64,000 nucleotides of DNA from Micromonospora ferruginea (GCF_013694245.2 NZ_CP059322.2:4037001-4101000); one strand, 5' to 3'; shown: positions 28,050 through 37,125, numbered from the stretch's first letter. Numbers and translations are program-made. The notes: generated by a model from the letters alone, not told the origin.

Positions 28050-28625
28050 TCAACCCTCCGGACGGCCCCGGTGCCTAGCCCACTCCGGCGCGAGGATCGA
28101 CATGACGGTGGCGTCCACCCAGTCGTCGCCGTCGCGCAGCACCTGCCGCAGCGTGCCCTCGGCCACGAAGCCGACCTTCTCGTAGGCGCGGCGGGCCCGC
28201 GGGTTGAACGCGAACACCTCCAACCCGACGCGGTGCAGGCCGAGGTGCGCGAAGCCGTACCCGACGACCAGCCGGACCGCCTCGGTGCCGAGGCCGCGAT
28301 CGCGCCCGCCGGGGCCGATCAGGGTGCGGAAGTTGCAGCTCGCATTGGCCCGGTCCCACTCGTTGAGGACCACCTCGCCGACGCACGAGCCGGTGGCCCG
28401 GTCGACCACGGCCAGGTCGAGCCGGTCGGGCTGGCTGTTGCGGGTGCCGTACCAGGCGCGCAACCGGGCCGGCTCGAAGCCCTCGCCGGGCGGGCTGCCG
28501 GTGAGCCGGGCGACCTCCGGGTCGGCCAGGATCTCCGCGAGCGCCGGCAGGTCGTCGTCGGCGAACGGCCGCAGCAGCACCCGCTCGCCGGTGAGCGTGG
28601 GCTTGACGGAGAAATCGGTCGGCAC
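28050..28625 (-). CDS. GNAT acetyltransferase (RimJ/RimL-like)
   Basis: A 191-residue acetyltransferase of the RimJ/RimL type. The N-terminus GERVLLRPFADDDLPAL and the C-terminal GYGFAHLGLHRVGLEVFAFN...RAYEKVGFVAEGTLRQ are typical; the acetyl-CoA loop is GGRDRGLGTEAV. Such enzymes acetylate N-terminal amines of ribosomal proteins or small molecules; the substrate is unknown. GTG 28625. It lies upstream of the esterase on the same strand but an operator palindrome separates them, so they are probably not one unit. Confidence 0.85.
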   Translation of the reverse strand: MPTDFSVKPTLTGERVLLRPFADDDLPALAEILADPEVARLTGSPPGEGFEPARLRAWYGTRNSQPDRLDLAVVDRATGSCVGEVVLNEWDRANASCNFRTLIGPGGRDRGLGTEAVRLVVGYGFAHLGLHRVGLEVFAFNPRARRAYEKVGFVAEGTLRQVLRDGDDWVDATVMSILAPEWARHRGRPEG

Positions 28626-28674
28626 GTGCCGGATTCTCCGGGCCGCGCGGCCGGCGGCTCAACCGGATTTCGGG

Positions 28675-29100
28675 TCAGTCGCCGTCCACCCGGCGGTCGC
28701 GTTTGCGCTGGGACTGCCGTTTCTTGTCGGCCAGCCGGCGTTCCTTCGCACCGCGTGACGGGCGGGTCGGCCGGCGCGCCTTGGGCGGCGGGGCGACCGC
28801 CTCGCGCAGCAGCGCCGCCATCCGTTCCCGGGCCGCCTCCCGGTTGGCCAGTTGCGCGCGGTGCTCGCTGGCCGCCACGGTGAGCACCCCGTCGACCAGC
28901 CGGCCGGCGAGCCGGCCCAGGGCCCGTTCCCGCAGCGTCTCCGGCACGCTCGGCGAGCCGGCCAGGTCGAAGCTCAGCTCCACCCGGGAGTCGGTGGTGT
29001 TGACGCCCTGACCGCCCGGCCCGGACGACCGGGAGAACCGCTCCCGCAGCTCGGCGGCCGGCACCACGAGCCGGTCGGTCACCCGCAGTCCGTCGTCCAC
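28675..29100 (-). CDS. arfB: Alternative ribosome-rescue factor ArfB (YaeJ/Pth4)
   Basis: Hydrolyses peptidyl-tRNA on stalled ribosomes independently of a codon. The 141-residue protein has the release-factor GGQ motif in SSGPGGQGVNTTDSRVEL (about residues 26-32) and lacks the codon-reading domain. The C-terminal tail is basic and disordered (KERRLADKKRQSQRKRDRR), as needed to enter the empty mRNA channel. GTG 29100. Length and architecture match ArfB. Confidence 0.93.
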   Translation of the reverse strand: MDDGLRVTDRLVVPAAELRERFSRSSGPGGQGVNTTDSRVELSFDLAGSPSVPETLRERALGRLAGRLVDGVLTVAASEHRAQLANREAARERMAALLREAVAPPPKARRPTRPSRGAKERRLADKKRQSQRKRDRRVDGD

Positions 29101-29109
29101 GCCCCGAGG

Positions 29110-29406
29110 CTAGCGCCCCGGGCGGTGGCTCGGGCTCGGGGTCACCGTCGGTGCGGGTCCGGCCCGTTCCTGGTCCGAGCCGGACGCCGCGTAGGCGGCG
29201 GCGCCGACCAGCAGCAGGGCGATGACGGCGGCCTTGACGGCCACGGCCCGGATCGCCGACCACGCGCTGCGCCGCGCGCCCGGGACGCTGGTCCGGACCG
29301 TCTGATAGTCCTTCCAGCCCCGCTTGGCACGGGCGTACGACGCGCCGACGCCGGCGCCGATGACCAGGCCCACCAGCAGGAGGGCCGCGATGACAGCTTG
29401 CTCCAC
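29110..29406 (-). CDS. Small two-TM membrane protein of unknown function
   Basis: A 98-residue protein with two predicted membrane helices: residues ~5-22 (VIAALLLVGLVIGAGVGA) and ~58-72 (AVKAAVIALLLVGAAAYAA), a basic loop between them and a Pro/Ser tail. No family is recognised. It ends 9 bases before arfB and is probably co-transcribed. The GTG start 29406 overlaps its own purine-rich ribosome site (GGCGGAG), which is unusual and lowers confidence in the exact start. Confidence 0.55.
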   Translation of the reverse strand: MEQAVIAALLLVGLVIGAGVGASYARAKRGWKDYQTVRTSVPGARRSAWSAIRAVAVKAAVIALLLVGAAAYAASGSDQERAGPAPTVTPSPSHRPGR

Positions 29407-29495
29407 CTCCGCCAGTATCCATACTCAGCGTAATATTTCCATCCTCCGATGCTCCCACGCCGGATATCCGACAGTTTCCGGGCCGTCTGCGCAGG

Positions 29496-30362
29496 TCAGC
29501 CGCCCTTACCGATGATCGTGTCGGCGGTCTGCTGCACCTGGTCGATCGGAATGGCGAAGCCGATGCCGATCGAGCCGTTCCCGTCGATGGTGGCGATGGC
29601 GGTGTTCACCCCGACCACCTCGCCGCGCGCGTTCACCAGCGGGCCGCCCGAGTTGCCCGGGTTGATGGAGGCGTCGGTCTGCACCGCGGTGTGCCGGCCG
29701 TTGCCGATCCGGACCTGCCGGTTGAGCGCGCTGACGATACCGGCGGTGACCGTGCCGGCGAGCCCGAGCGGGGAGCCGACCGCGAGCACCGGCTCCCCCA
29801 CCCGGGTCGCGTTCGGCTTGGCCAGCGGCAGCGGCGGCAATCCGGCCGAGGCCGGCACCTTCAGCACGGCCAGGTCGCTGTCCGGCGCCCGGCCCACCAC
29901 CTCCGCGACGAGGCGCCGCCCGTCCGACGTCTCCACCGTCACCGGACCGGAGCCGCCCCGGGCCAGGATGTGGTCGTTGGTGACGATGTGCTGCTCGTTG
30001 TCGATGGCGAAGCCGGAGCCGGACGCGCCCGTGCCGGACCGGCCGCCGACCATCACCGAGACCACCCCCGGCACCGTCTTGCCGGCGGCGGTGACCAGTT
30101 CGGCCGGCACCGGCGCGGCGGAGGCCGCCGACGGGCCCGGCGCGTCCCGGCCGGCCGCCCAGGTGCCGGCCGCCGCGCCGGAGACGGTGGAGAGCGCCAC
30201 CACCGCCGCCGCGCTCAGCAACCGGCCCCGCCAGCTCCGCCGCCCCGACGCACCCGGCCCGGCCGACCCGGATACGTCGGACCAGCCGCGCCCGTCCGGG
30301 TCCAGCTCGGGCGAGACGAACCACGGGCCGCGCGGCTCGCCGAGTCCGGTCTGCACTGCCAT
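29496..30362 (-). CDS. Membrane-anchored trypsin-like (HtrA/DegP-type) serine protease, no PDZ
   Basis: A 288-residue protease. A cytoplasmic N-terminus (~45 residues, with Gly/Arg) leads to one TM helix (RLLSAAAVVALSTVSGAAAG), so the catalytic domain is outside. Catalytic triad: His in IVTNDHILARG, Asp in SDLAVLKVP and Ser in INPGNSGGPLVNARGE. TNDH replaces the usual TNNH. There is no PDZ domain after the protease fold, unlike DegP. ATG 30362. It lies 45 bases downstream of the MoxR-DUF58-VWA operon and may be its last gene. Confidence 0.88.
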   Translation of the reverse strand: MAVQTGLGEPRGPWFVSPELDPDGRGWSDVSGSAGPGASGRRSWRGRLLSAAAVVALSTVSGAAAGTWAAGRDAPGPSAASAAPVPAELVTAAGKTVPGVVSVMVGGRSGTGASGSGFAIDNEQHIVTNDHILARGGSGPVTVETSDGRRLVAEVVGRAPDSDLAVLKVPASAGLPPLPLAKPNATRVGEPVLAVGSPLGLAGTVTAGIVSALNRQVRIGNGRHTAVQTDASINPGNSGGPLVNARGEVVGVNTAIATIDGNGSIGIGFAIPIDQVQQTADTIIGKGG

Positions 30363-30407
30363 GCCTGGCTCCTCACGTGTCGTGCGTCGTCCGCCTCGGA
30401 AGTGCGG

Positions 30408-31367
30408 TCAGGGCAGTCGGGAGAACCACCGCAGCGAGCCGGCGGCGGCGCCCATGGCCAGGACCAGCCCGAAGCCGATGAAGCGGGCCGAGATGTCCTG
30501 CTGTTGCGTGCGGTAGCCGACCGAGGTGCCGATGTCCTCGTAGACGTCCTTCAGCTCGCGACTGGTCGACGCCTCGTGGAAGCCGCCGCCGGTCTCCTCG
30601 GCGACCGCCTTGAGCGTCTGCCCGTCCACCGGCACCTGGATCGCCCGGCCTCCCCGGTCGACCGAGCCGCCGGGCGTGCCGAAGGAGATGGTGTGCACCG
30701 GCACCTTGGCCGCGACCGCCTGGTCGGCCGCCTCCATCGGGTCCATCCCGGCGGTGTTCGCGCCGTCGGAGAGGATGATGATCCGGGCCGGCGGCGGGTC
30801 CTTCGCGGCGGTGGCGTCCAGGCTCTTCACCGCGCCGAGCGAGGTGCTGATCGCCTCGCCGATCGCGGTGCCCTGCACCCCGGTGATGCCCTCGGCGAGC
30901 CGCTCGATCCCCTCGTGCAGCGCCTCCCGGTCGGTGCTCGGCGGCACCAGCACCGCCGCGCTGCCGGCGAACGCCACCAGGCCCACGTTGAACTCGTCCG
31001 GCAGCCCGTCGACGAACTTCCGGCCGGCCTCCTTGGCCGCGGTCAGCCGGTCCGGGTCCACGTCACCGGCGAGCATCGAGGTGGACACGTCCACCGCGAC
31101 CATCACGGTGGCCCGCTCCCGGGGCACCCGCACCTCGGCCTCGGGCCGGGCGAACCCGACCACCAGCAGCGCCAGCATGCCGAGGAAGAGTCCCGCCGGC
31201 ACGTGCCGCCGCCAGGCCGGTCGACGCGGCGCGACCCGGTCCAGCAGGCGCAGGTTGGTGAAGCGGACCGCGTACCGGCTCTGCCGGCGCTGCAACACCA
31301 GGTAGCCGGCGACCAGCGCGGCGACCGCGAGCAGCAACCAGAGGCGGGCGGGCGACTGCCAGCTCAT
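30408..31367 (-). CDS. VWA-domain membrane protein
   Basis: A 319-residue membrane protein with a von Willebrand factor A domain. Two N-terminal TM segments (~residues 6-22, and GLFLGMLALLVVGFARP) precede the VWA domain with an intact MIDAS (VAVDVSTSM, TAIGEAI and LSDGANTAG), and a last TM near the C-terminus (FIGFGLVLAMGAAAG). ATG 31367 overlaps the DUF58 stop by four bases (ATGA). It is the third gene of a MoxR-DUF58-VWA operon, whose members are thought to act as an ATPase-assisted assembly system for envelope proteins. Confidence 0.9.
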   Translation of the reverse strand: MSWQSPARLWLLLAVAALVAGYLVLQRRQSRYAVRFTNLRLLDRVAPRRPAWRRHVPAGLFLGMLALLVVGFARPEAEVRVPRERATVMVAVDVSTSMLAGDVDPDRLTAAKEAGRKFVDGLPDEFNVGLVAFAGSAAVLVPPSTDREALHEGIERLAEGITGVQGTAIGEAISTSLGAVKSLDATAAKDPPPARIIILSDGANTAGMDPMEAADQAVAAKVPVHTISFGTPGGSVDRGGRAIQVPVDGQTLKAVAEETGGGFHEASTSRELKDVYEDIGTSVGYRTQQQDISARFIGFGLVLAMGAAAGSLRWFSRLP

Positions 31368-32386
31368 GCGGCACCTCCCCGGGCCACGGCCGGCGCGGTG
31401 GCCAGCCGGCGTTGCTCGTGCACGTGCCGGACCACGTCCGCGCACCAGTCCCGGTCGGTGCGCAGCGTCAGGTGGGTCGCGCCGGCCCGGTGCAGGGCCC
31501 GACGCACCTGCTCACGTTGGGCGGCGGCGGCCCGGGCGTACCGCTCGCGCAGCGCCGGGTCACCGGTCCACACCTCGCGGTGCCGGCCGCTCTCCGGGTC
31601 GACCAGGGTGACCAGCCCGACGTCCGGCAGCTCCAACTCGCGCGGGTCGGTCACCTCCACCGCGAGCACCTGGTGCCGGACCGCCAGCCGGCGCAGCGCG
31701 GCGGCCCAGGGCGGCGGCTCGTCCGGGTCGTCGGGCAGCTCGTCGAGGAAGTCGGAGACCACCACCGCCAGCCCTCGTCGGGTGGCCACCCGCTGGAGGC
31801 CGGCCAGGCCGTCGGCGAGGCCCGGCTCCGGCGCCACGCCGCGCCCGTCGGCCCGGGCCGCCGCGCGCGGGTCCGGCGGATCGTCGGTACGCGGGGCGCC
31901 GAGCAGCGCGCGCAGCAGCCCGAGCAGGTGGATCCGCCCGCTGCGGGCCGGGAACCGGCGCAACCCGTCCCGGGTGAGCACCTGGGCGCCGAGGCGGTTG
32001 CCCACCCCGGCGGTGAGGAAGCCGACGCAGGCCACCGCCGCCACCGCGAGTTCCCGTTTGTCCAGTGTGGACGTCCCGTACTCCATGCTGGCGCTGGCGT
32101 CGACGAGCAGCCAGGTGGTCAGCTCCCGGTCGGCGTCGACCTCGCGCACGTGCGGCACGGTGGTCCGCGCGGTCACCGCCCAGTCCATCCGGCGCACCTC
32201 GTCCTCGCCGGGGCGGTACTCCCGGCTGCCGGCCGCCTCGCTGCCCGGCCCGGGCAGCAGGCCCCGGTAGCGCCCGTGCAGCAGCCCGTCGAGGCGCCGG
32301 GTCACGGTCAGCTCCAACCGTCGCAGCCGCTGGTCCGGGGCGAGGTCGGCGATCTGCGGATCGGCGACGCCCGGCCCGCGGCTCAC
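31364..32386 (-). CDS. DUF58 protein
   Basis: A 340-residue protein of the DUF58 family, always linked with MoxR ATPases. Visible are the signature SREYRPGEDEVRRMDW (about residues 55-70) and a VWA-like metal site LLVDASASM. The usual single-TM N-terminus of some members is missing, so this one is cytoplasmic. GTG 32386 overlaps the MoxR stop by four bases (GTGA), and its own stop overlaps the VWA start (ATGA). The longer frame upstream is shadow of the moxR gene. Confidence 0.9.
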   Translation of the reverse strand: MSRGPGVADPQIADLAPDQRLRRLELTVTRRLDGLLHGRYRGLLPGPGSEAAGSREYRPGEDEVRRMDWAVTARTTVPHVREVDADRELTTWLLVDASASMEYGTSTLDKRELAVAAVACVGFLTAGVGNRLGAQVLTRDGLRRFPARSGRIHLLGLLRALLGAPRTDDPPDPRAAARADGRGVAPEPGLADGLAGLQRVATRRGLAVVVSDFLDELPDDPDEPPPWAAALRRLAVRHQVLAVEVTDPRELELPDVGLVTLVDPESGRHREVWTGDPALRERYARAAAAQREQVRRALHRAGATHLTLRTDRDWCADVVRHVHEQRRLATAPAVARGGAA

Positions 32387-33432
32387 GCCGCCGCCAGGTC
32401 CGGCGCCGCCGGCGCGGGTCCGGTCACCAGCCGGGGCGGCGGCACCGCGTCGACCAGGCGACGCACCACGTCCTCGCCGGACACCCCGTCGGCCACCGCG
32501 TCGAAGGAGAGCACCAGCCGGTGCGCCAGCACGTCCACCGCCAGCTCGCGCACGTCCTCGGGGAGCACGTAGTCCCGGCCGTGGATCAGCGCGTGGGCGC
32601 GGGCGGCGGCCACCAGGCCGAGCGTGGCGCGCGGACTGGCCCCGTACGCCAGCAGCGGCGCGATCTCGGGCAGGCCGAAGCGGCCCGGGTCCCGGGTGGC
32701 GAGGATGAGCCGGACCACGTATTCGGCCAGCGCGTGGTGGACGAAGACGTCGGCCGCGCGGCGTTGCAGCTCCCGCAGCCGCACCGGGTCGAGCACCGGG
32801 CGGGCGGTGGGTCGCTCGGTGCTCATCCGGTAGAGGATGGCCAGTTCGTCGGCGTCGCTCGGGTAGTCGACCACGACCTTCATCAGGAACCGGTCCCGCT
32901 GCGCCTCGGGGAGCTGGTAGACGCCCTCCGACTCGATCGGGTTCTGGGTGGCCAGCACCAGGAACGGGTCGGGCACCGGCCAGCTCCGCCCGGCGATGGA
33001 GACCTGCCGCTCGGCCATCGCCTCCAACAGCGCCGACTGCACCTTGGCCGGAGCCCGGTTGATCTCGTCGGCGAGCACCAGGTTCGCCATGATCGGTCCC
33101 AGCTCCACGTCGAACGCCTCGGTAGACGCCCGGTAGATCCGGGTGCCCACGATGTCCGACGGGACCAGGTCGGGCGTGAACTGGATCCGGGAGAAGGTGC
33201 CGCCGACCACGGTGGCGAGCGTCTGCGCGGCGAGCGTCTTGGCCACCCCCGGCACGCCCTCCAGCAGGCAGTGGCCGTCGGCGACCAATGCGGTGAGCAG
33301 GCGGTCGACGAGCCGGTCCTGCCCGACGATCACGCGTTTGACCTCGAAGAGGGTCTGGTCCAGCTCGACGCCGCTCGCGTCCGCATCGACCGGGGTGGGC
33401 ACGCTGGCCAGGGTGTCCGAGATGTCCGTCAC
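32383..33432 (-). CDS. MoxR-family AAA+ ATPase
   Basis: A 349-residue AAA+ protein of the MoxR type, a chaperone-like ATPase for metal or cofactor insertion and protein assembly. The Walker A is LEGVPGVAKT, Walker B is LVLADEINRAP, sensor 1 is VLATQNPIES, the arginine-containing loop is EAQRDRFLMK, and the C-terminal ASPRATLGL region holds sensor 2. GTG 33432. It heads the operon with DUF58 and VWA genes, with GTGA and ATGA overlaps that make translation coupled. Confidence 0.95.
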   Translation of the reverse strand: MTDISDTLASVPTPVDADASGVELDQTLFEVKRVIVGQDRLVDRLLTALVADGHCLLEGVPGVAKTLAAQTLATVVGGTFSRIQFTPDLVPSDIVGTRIYRASTEAFDVELGPIMANLVLADEINRAPAKVQSALLEAMAERQVSIAGRSWPVPDPFLVLATQNPIESEGVYQLPEAQRDRFLMKVVVDYPSDADELAILYRMSTERPTARPVLDPVRLRELQRRAADVFVHHALAEYVVRLILATRDPGRFGLPEIAPLLAYGASPRATLGLVAAARAHALIHGRDYVLPEDVRELAVDVLAHRLVLSFDAVADGVSGEDVVRRLVDAVPPPRLVTGPAPAAPDLAAA

Positions 33433-33580
33433 GGTGCTTGCTTCCCATGCCGGAGCCGCGACAAACGTCGGATTATCGGCCGCATCCGGGCCCGGGGCGG
33501 CCCGGACCGGGAGGACCTCCCCGATCGGGCGGCAACCGCGCGAACCGGCGTGCGACGCACCGGACCGGGACGGAACACGA

Positions 33581-33610
33581 CACCGGCCCCCGCCGAGGCG
33601 GGGGCCGGTG
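33581..33610 (-). terminator. Hairpin terminator after secreted protein gene
   Basis: A 14-bp perfect stem (33581-33594 with 33597-33610) with a very short loop lies 14 bases beyond the stop of the minus-strand gene at 33625, upstream of the MoxR gene start. It separates the secreted-protein transcript from the MoxR operon. Confidence 0.65.
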
Positions 33611-33624
33611 CGCGGCGGGGCGGG

Positions 33625-34152
33625 TCAGTTGGCGACCACGAGGTGGAACGGCCGGGGCGAGAAGATGCCGTCCGAGGTGCGGGTCTGCACGAAGACCGCG
33701 TTCGGGGTGAGGTAGCGCGGCGCGACGGACACCTGGCCGCTGGGCGGCACGTTGTTCGGGTCGTTGGTGCCGACGGTCGCCACGTACGCCTTCTGGCTCA
33801 CGTTGTAGTCGAGCAGCACCTGGAACTGCCCCGGGGACACGCCCACCCCGGGCGCGAACCGGAACGCGGACACCACGTTGCCGGAGTGCTGGAGCAGCAC
33901 GCCGGTGGACGACACCACCGCCCAGGCGACCTGGCCGGCGGCCGGCGGCGCCAGGGTGGCGCGCATGGCGGTCCGGGCGGCCCGCTGCTCGGCCGCGCTG
34001 ACCGGCGGCTGCTGGCCGGTCCCCCGGGCAGCAGCCGGCTGGCCCACCTTCGACTCGGGCTGGGCGGCGACCGCGATCCCACCACCGGCCACGGTGAGGG
34101 ACAGCGCGGCGAGCGCCACCACCGTCGCCTTTCGCTTGAAGAATGTAGCCAT
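33625..34152 (-). CDS. Secreted protein of unknown function
   Basis: A 175-residue exported protein. A clear signal peptide (MATFFKRKATVVALAALSL ... VAAQ, cleavage near residue 29) precedes an unrecognised beta-rich region with phrases such as FRFAPGVGVSPGQFQVLLDY and VFVQTRTSDGIFSPRPFHLVV. No catalytic motif or repeats are visible. ATG 34152 has a GGGAGA site eight bases upstream. It stands alone; the MoxR operon is downstream beyond a terminator. The 269-base upstream region (34153-34421) is A/T-richer than its neighbours and holds no gene I can support. Confidence 0.7.
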   Translation of the reverse strand: MATFFKRKATVVALAALSLTVAGGGIAVAAQPESKVGQPAAARGTGQQPPVSAAEQRAARTAMRATLAPPAAGQVAWAVVSSTGVLLQHSGNVVSAFRFAPGVGVSPGQFQVLLDYNVSQKAYVATVGTNDPNNVPPSGQVSVAPRYLTPNAVFVQTRTSDGIFSPRPFHLVVAN

Positions 34153-34421
34153 GACAGATCTCCCTCTTTTGACCGTGGTGATACGGCGGGCGCGAACAAT
34201 TGCGGATCATCGGGGATCCGAGCCGGGCGCACCGCCGCTGAGCTGGTCTTACTACGGAGAGTTGAATGCTTCAACCAGGTGGAACGTAACACCGGACAAT
34301 GGGGCGGTCAATAGCGCTCATCGCGTGTCCGCGACCATTTGTCAACGCGCCCAAAATTGTGAGAAGGAAGCGCTCGACCATTCACGAAAATGCTTCGCGG
34401 CGACGCCGGTACGCTGACCGC

Positions 34422-35414
34422 GTGATCACGGTGGACACTCCCCCGCGCGCCCGCGCCCGGGGCGGCCGGTGGACGACCGGGGTGTGCTGGCTGGCCGTCG
34501 CGCCGGTCGCCGCCTGGGCACTGCTGCGCCTGGCCGGGCTGGAACGGGGGCCGCTGGTGCTGACGGCGGCCTTCACGCCGTACGTCGCCGCGGTGGCGCC
34601 GGCCGTCGCGGTGCTGGCGCTCGCGCTGCGCCGCCGCGCGCCCGCGGCGGTCGCGGCGCTGGCCGCACTGGCACTGGTCGGCGCGGTGGCGCCCCGCGCG
34701 CTCGCCGACGGCCGGCCGGGCGTGGACGGCCCGGTGCTGCGGCTGCTCACCGCCAACCTGCGGCTCGGCTCGGCCGACCCGGCGGCGCTGGTGGCGCTGG
34801 TCCGGACACAGCGGGTGGACGTGCTCACCGTGCAGGAACTCACCCCGCAGCTCGCCGCCGACCTGGACCGGCTCGGCCTGGCCACGCTGCTGCCGCACCG
34901 GTCGCTGAGCCCCGAGGCGGGCGCCACCGGCTCCGGCCTCTACGCCCGCCACCCGCTGCGCGACCCCGGCCACCGCCGCCATCGCCGATACTTCCTCACC
35001 CAGGCGTACGGGACCGTGCTGGTGCCGGGAGCACCGCCGCTGCGGGTGGAGTCGGCGCACCCGGGCGCGCCGTACACCATCGACGCGGTGCCGCAGTGGT
35101 GGACCGACCAGCGGGCCCAGCCGCCGGCCACACCCGCCGGCGGGCTCAGCGTGCTGGCCGGCGACTTCAACGCCACCCTGGACCACGCCACGATGCGTCG
35201 CCTGATCGCGACCGGCTACACCGACGCCGCCGACGCGGCCGGGGCGGGACTGCGCGGCACCTGGGGCCCGTACGACGGCGACCCGATCCCGCCGGTCACC
35301 ATCGACCACGTGCTGGTGGACCGGCGCATCGCGGTCCGCGACGTCGACGTCCGGCCGGTGCCCGGCAGCGACCACCGGGCCCTGCTGGCCGAGCTGCGCC
35401 TGCCGGCGGCGTGA
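34422..35414 (+). CDS. Membrane-anchored endonuclease/exonuclease/phosphatase family protein
   Basis: A 330-residue protein. Three hydrophobic helices fill residues ~15-105, followed by an EEP domain: VLRLLTANLRLG, VDVLTVQELTPQLA, VLAGDFNATLDH and GSDHRALLAEL at the C-terminus, so the catalytic Asn, Glu, Asp-Asn and His are present. Substrate unknown; such proteins resemble the larger membrane EEP protein at 17-19 kb. GTG 34422 is the best start; a longer frame from 34299 is not favoured. It ends 18 bases before palindrome copy 3. Confidence 0.82.
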   Translation: MITVDTPPRARARGGRWTTGVCWLAVAPVAAWALLRLAGLERGPLVLTAAFTPYVAAVAPAVAVLALALRRRAPAAVAALAALALVGAVAPRALADGRPGVDGPVLRLLTANLRLGSADPAALVALVRTQRVDVLTVQELTPQLAADLDRLGLATLLPHRSLSPEAGATGSGLYARHPLRDPGHRRHRRYFLTQAYGTVLVPGAPPLRVESAHPGAPYTIDAVPQWWTDQRAQPPATPAGGLSVLAGDFNATLDHATMRRLIATGYTDAADAAGAGLRGTWGPYDGDPIPPVTIDHVLVDRRIAVRDVDVRPVPGSDHRALLAELRLPAA

Positions 35415-35431
35415 GCCCCGCCCGACGCGAG

Positions 35432-35482
35432 TGTTAAGCGGGGCCCCTTCCTCTACCGCAGGCGTTAAGCGGGGGCCCCGCC
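35432..35482. repeat. TTAA-G/C palindrome element, copy 3 (two arms)
   Basis: Arms TTAAGCGGGGCCCC (35434-35447) and TTAAGCGGGGGCCCCGCC (35465-35482) with a spacer that reads on the minus strand CGCCTGCGGTAGAGG. It lies between the convergent nuclease-fold gene and cimA. TTA 35465-35467 is the TAA stop of cimA, and the arm encodes its final GGAPA. Confidence 0.8.
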
Positions 35483-37063
35483 ATACACCCGGGCCCGGTC
35501 GAGGCCGTAGGTCAGCGCGTCGACGAGCGCGTGCCAGCTCGCCTCCACCACGTTGGGGTGCACGCCGACCGTGGTCCAGTCCCGGCCGGCGCCGGCGGTC
35601 TCCACCAGCACCCGGGTCACCGCGCCGGTGCCGTGGCTGCCCTCCAGGATGCGGACCTTGTAGTCGGCCAGCTCGAACTCGCGCAGCTCCGGGTAGTGCC
35701 GGGCCAGCCCCACCCGCAGCGCCTCGTCCAGCGCGTTGACCGGACCGTTGCCCTCGGCGGTGGCGATCACCCGCTCGCCCCGTACCCGGATCTTGACGGT
35801 CGCCTCGGAGACCACCGCGCCGTCCTCGCGGTGCTCGACCAGCACCCGGTACGACTCCAGCGCGAACGGCCGGGCCGGCGCCGCGTCCGGCAGCTCGGAG
35901 CGGACCAGCAGCTCGAACGACGCGTCGGCGGCCTCGAACGACCAGCCGCCGGCCTCCAGCTCCTTGACCCGGCCGGTGACCCGGGACAGCGCGTCCGGAT
36001 GGCCGGCCAGGTCCAGACCCAGCTCGCGGCTCTTCAGCTCGATGCTGGCCCGGCCGGCCATCTCGGTCACCAGGATCCGCATGTCGTTGCCCACCACGGC
36101 GGGGTCCACGTGGTTGTAGAGCAACGGGTCGACCTTGATCGCGCTCGCGTGCAGCCCCGCCTTGTGGGCGAAGGAGGCGGCCCCGACGTAGGCCTGGTGG
36201 GTGTCGGGGGCGATGTTGGCGATCTCGGCGATGGCGTGCGAGACCCGCACCATCTGTTCCAGGCAGCCCTCCGGTAGGACGGGCATGCCGAGCTTGAGCT
36301 GGAGGTTGGCGACGATCGCGAACAGGTCCGCGTTGCCGGGGCGCTCGCCGTACCCGTTGGCGGTGCCCTGCACGTGCCGGACGCCGGCCTCGACCGCGGC
36401 GATCGTGTTCGCCACCGCGCAGGCGGTGTCGTTCTGGGCGTGCATGCCGAGCCGCTCCGGTGCCACGCCGGTGCGCGCGACCAGGTCCTCGATCGCGGCG
36501 GTGACCTGGGAGGGAAGCATGCCGCCGTTGGTGTCGCACAGCACGAACCGCTCGGCGCCGGCGGCCAGCGCGGCCTCCACCACGGCGGCGGTGTAGCCGG
36601 GGTCGTGGCGGAAGCCGTCGAAGGTGTGCTCGCCGTCGACGAAGACCCGCCGCCCCTGCGCCACCAGGTGGGCCACGGTGTCGGTGACCATCGCCAGGTT
36701 CTCCCCGGCGGTGGTGCGCAGCGCCCGCTCAACGTGCCGCAGGTCCGCCTTGGCGACCAGCGCCACGGCCGGGGTCCGCGCGTCCAGCAGCCCGCGCACC
36801 TGCGGGTCGTCCTCGACCGCCCGACCGGCCTTGCGGGTGGCGCCGAACGCGACCAGGACCGCGTGCCGCAGCTTCAGCTCGTCGTGGGCGCGGCGGAAGA
36901 ACTCGGTGTCCTTGGGCACCGCGCCCGGCCAGCCGCCCTCGATGAAGCCGACCCCGAGGTCGTCGAGCAGGCGGGCCACCGCCAGCTTGTCGACCACCGA
37001 GTAGCTGAGCCCTTCACGCTGGGCGCCGTCGCGCAGCGTCGTGTCGTACACCTGGAAGGTCAT
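35465..37063 (-). CDS. cimA: (R)-citramalate synthase
   Basis: Condenses pyruvate and acetyl-CoA to citramalate, a threonine-independent route to 2-ketobutyrate and isoleucine. The 532-residue protein has the LeuA/CimA TIM-barrel motifs: VYDTTLRDGAQREGL, GFIEGGWPGAVPKD, FVLCDTNGGMLPSQV, GMHAQNDTACAVANT and the linker to a C-terminal LeuA regulatory domain. GWPGA and the C-terminal ACT-like allosteric domain mark it as CimA, not isopropylmalate synthase. ATG 37063 has a Shine-Dalgarno-like GAAGAGGAC upstream, and the stop codon and last residues GGAPA lie in palindrome copy 3. A leader peptide and terminator precede it. Confidence 0.95.
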   Translation of the reverse strand: MTFQVYDTTLRDGAQREGLSYSVVDKLAVARLLDDLGVGFIEGGWPGAVPKDTEFFRRAHDELKLRHAVLVAFGATRKAGRAVEDDPQVRGLLDARTPAVALVAKADLRHVERALRTTAGENLAMVTDTVAHLVAQGRRVFVDGEHTFDGFRHDPGYTAAVVEAALAAGAERFVLCDTNGGMLPSQVTAAIEDLVARTGVAPERLGMHAQNDTACAVANTIAAVEAGVRHVQGTANGYGERPGNADLFAIVANLQLKLGMPVLPEGCLEQMVRVSHAIAEIANIAPDTHQAYVGAASFAHKAGLHASAIKVDPLLYNHVDPAVVGNDMRILVTEMAGRASIELKSRELGLDLAGHPDALSRVTGRVKELEAGGWSFEAADASFELLVRSELPDAAPARPFALESYRVLVEHREDGAVVSEATVKIRVRGERVIATAEGNGPVNALDEALRVGLARHYPELREFELADYKVRILEGSHGTGAVTRVLVETAGAGRDWTTVGVHPNVVEASWHALVDALTYGLDRARVYGGAPA

Positions 37064-37096
37064 CGGAGTCCTCTTCTCGTGCCTGGGGAGAGCAAC

Positions 37097-37125
37097 AAAA
37101 AGACCCCCCGCGGATGCGGGAGGTC
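37097..37125 (-). promoter_or_regulatory. cimA attenuator terminator hairpin
   Basis: On the minus strand GACCTCCCGC (37116-37125) pairs with GCGGGGGGTC (37102-37111) around an ATCC loop, followed by TTTTT (37097-37101). It lies between the leader peptide and the cimA start, so it can stop transcription before cimA. Confidence 0.75.
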
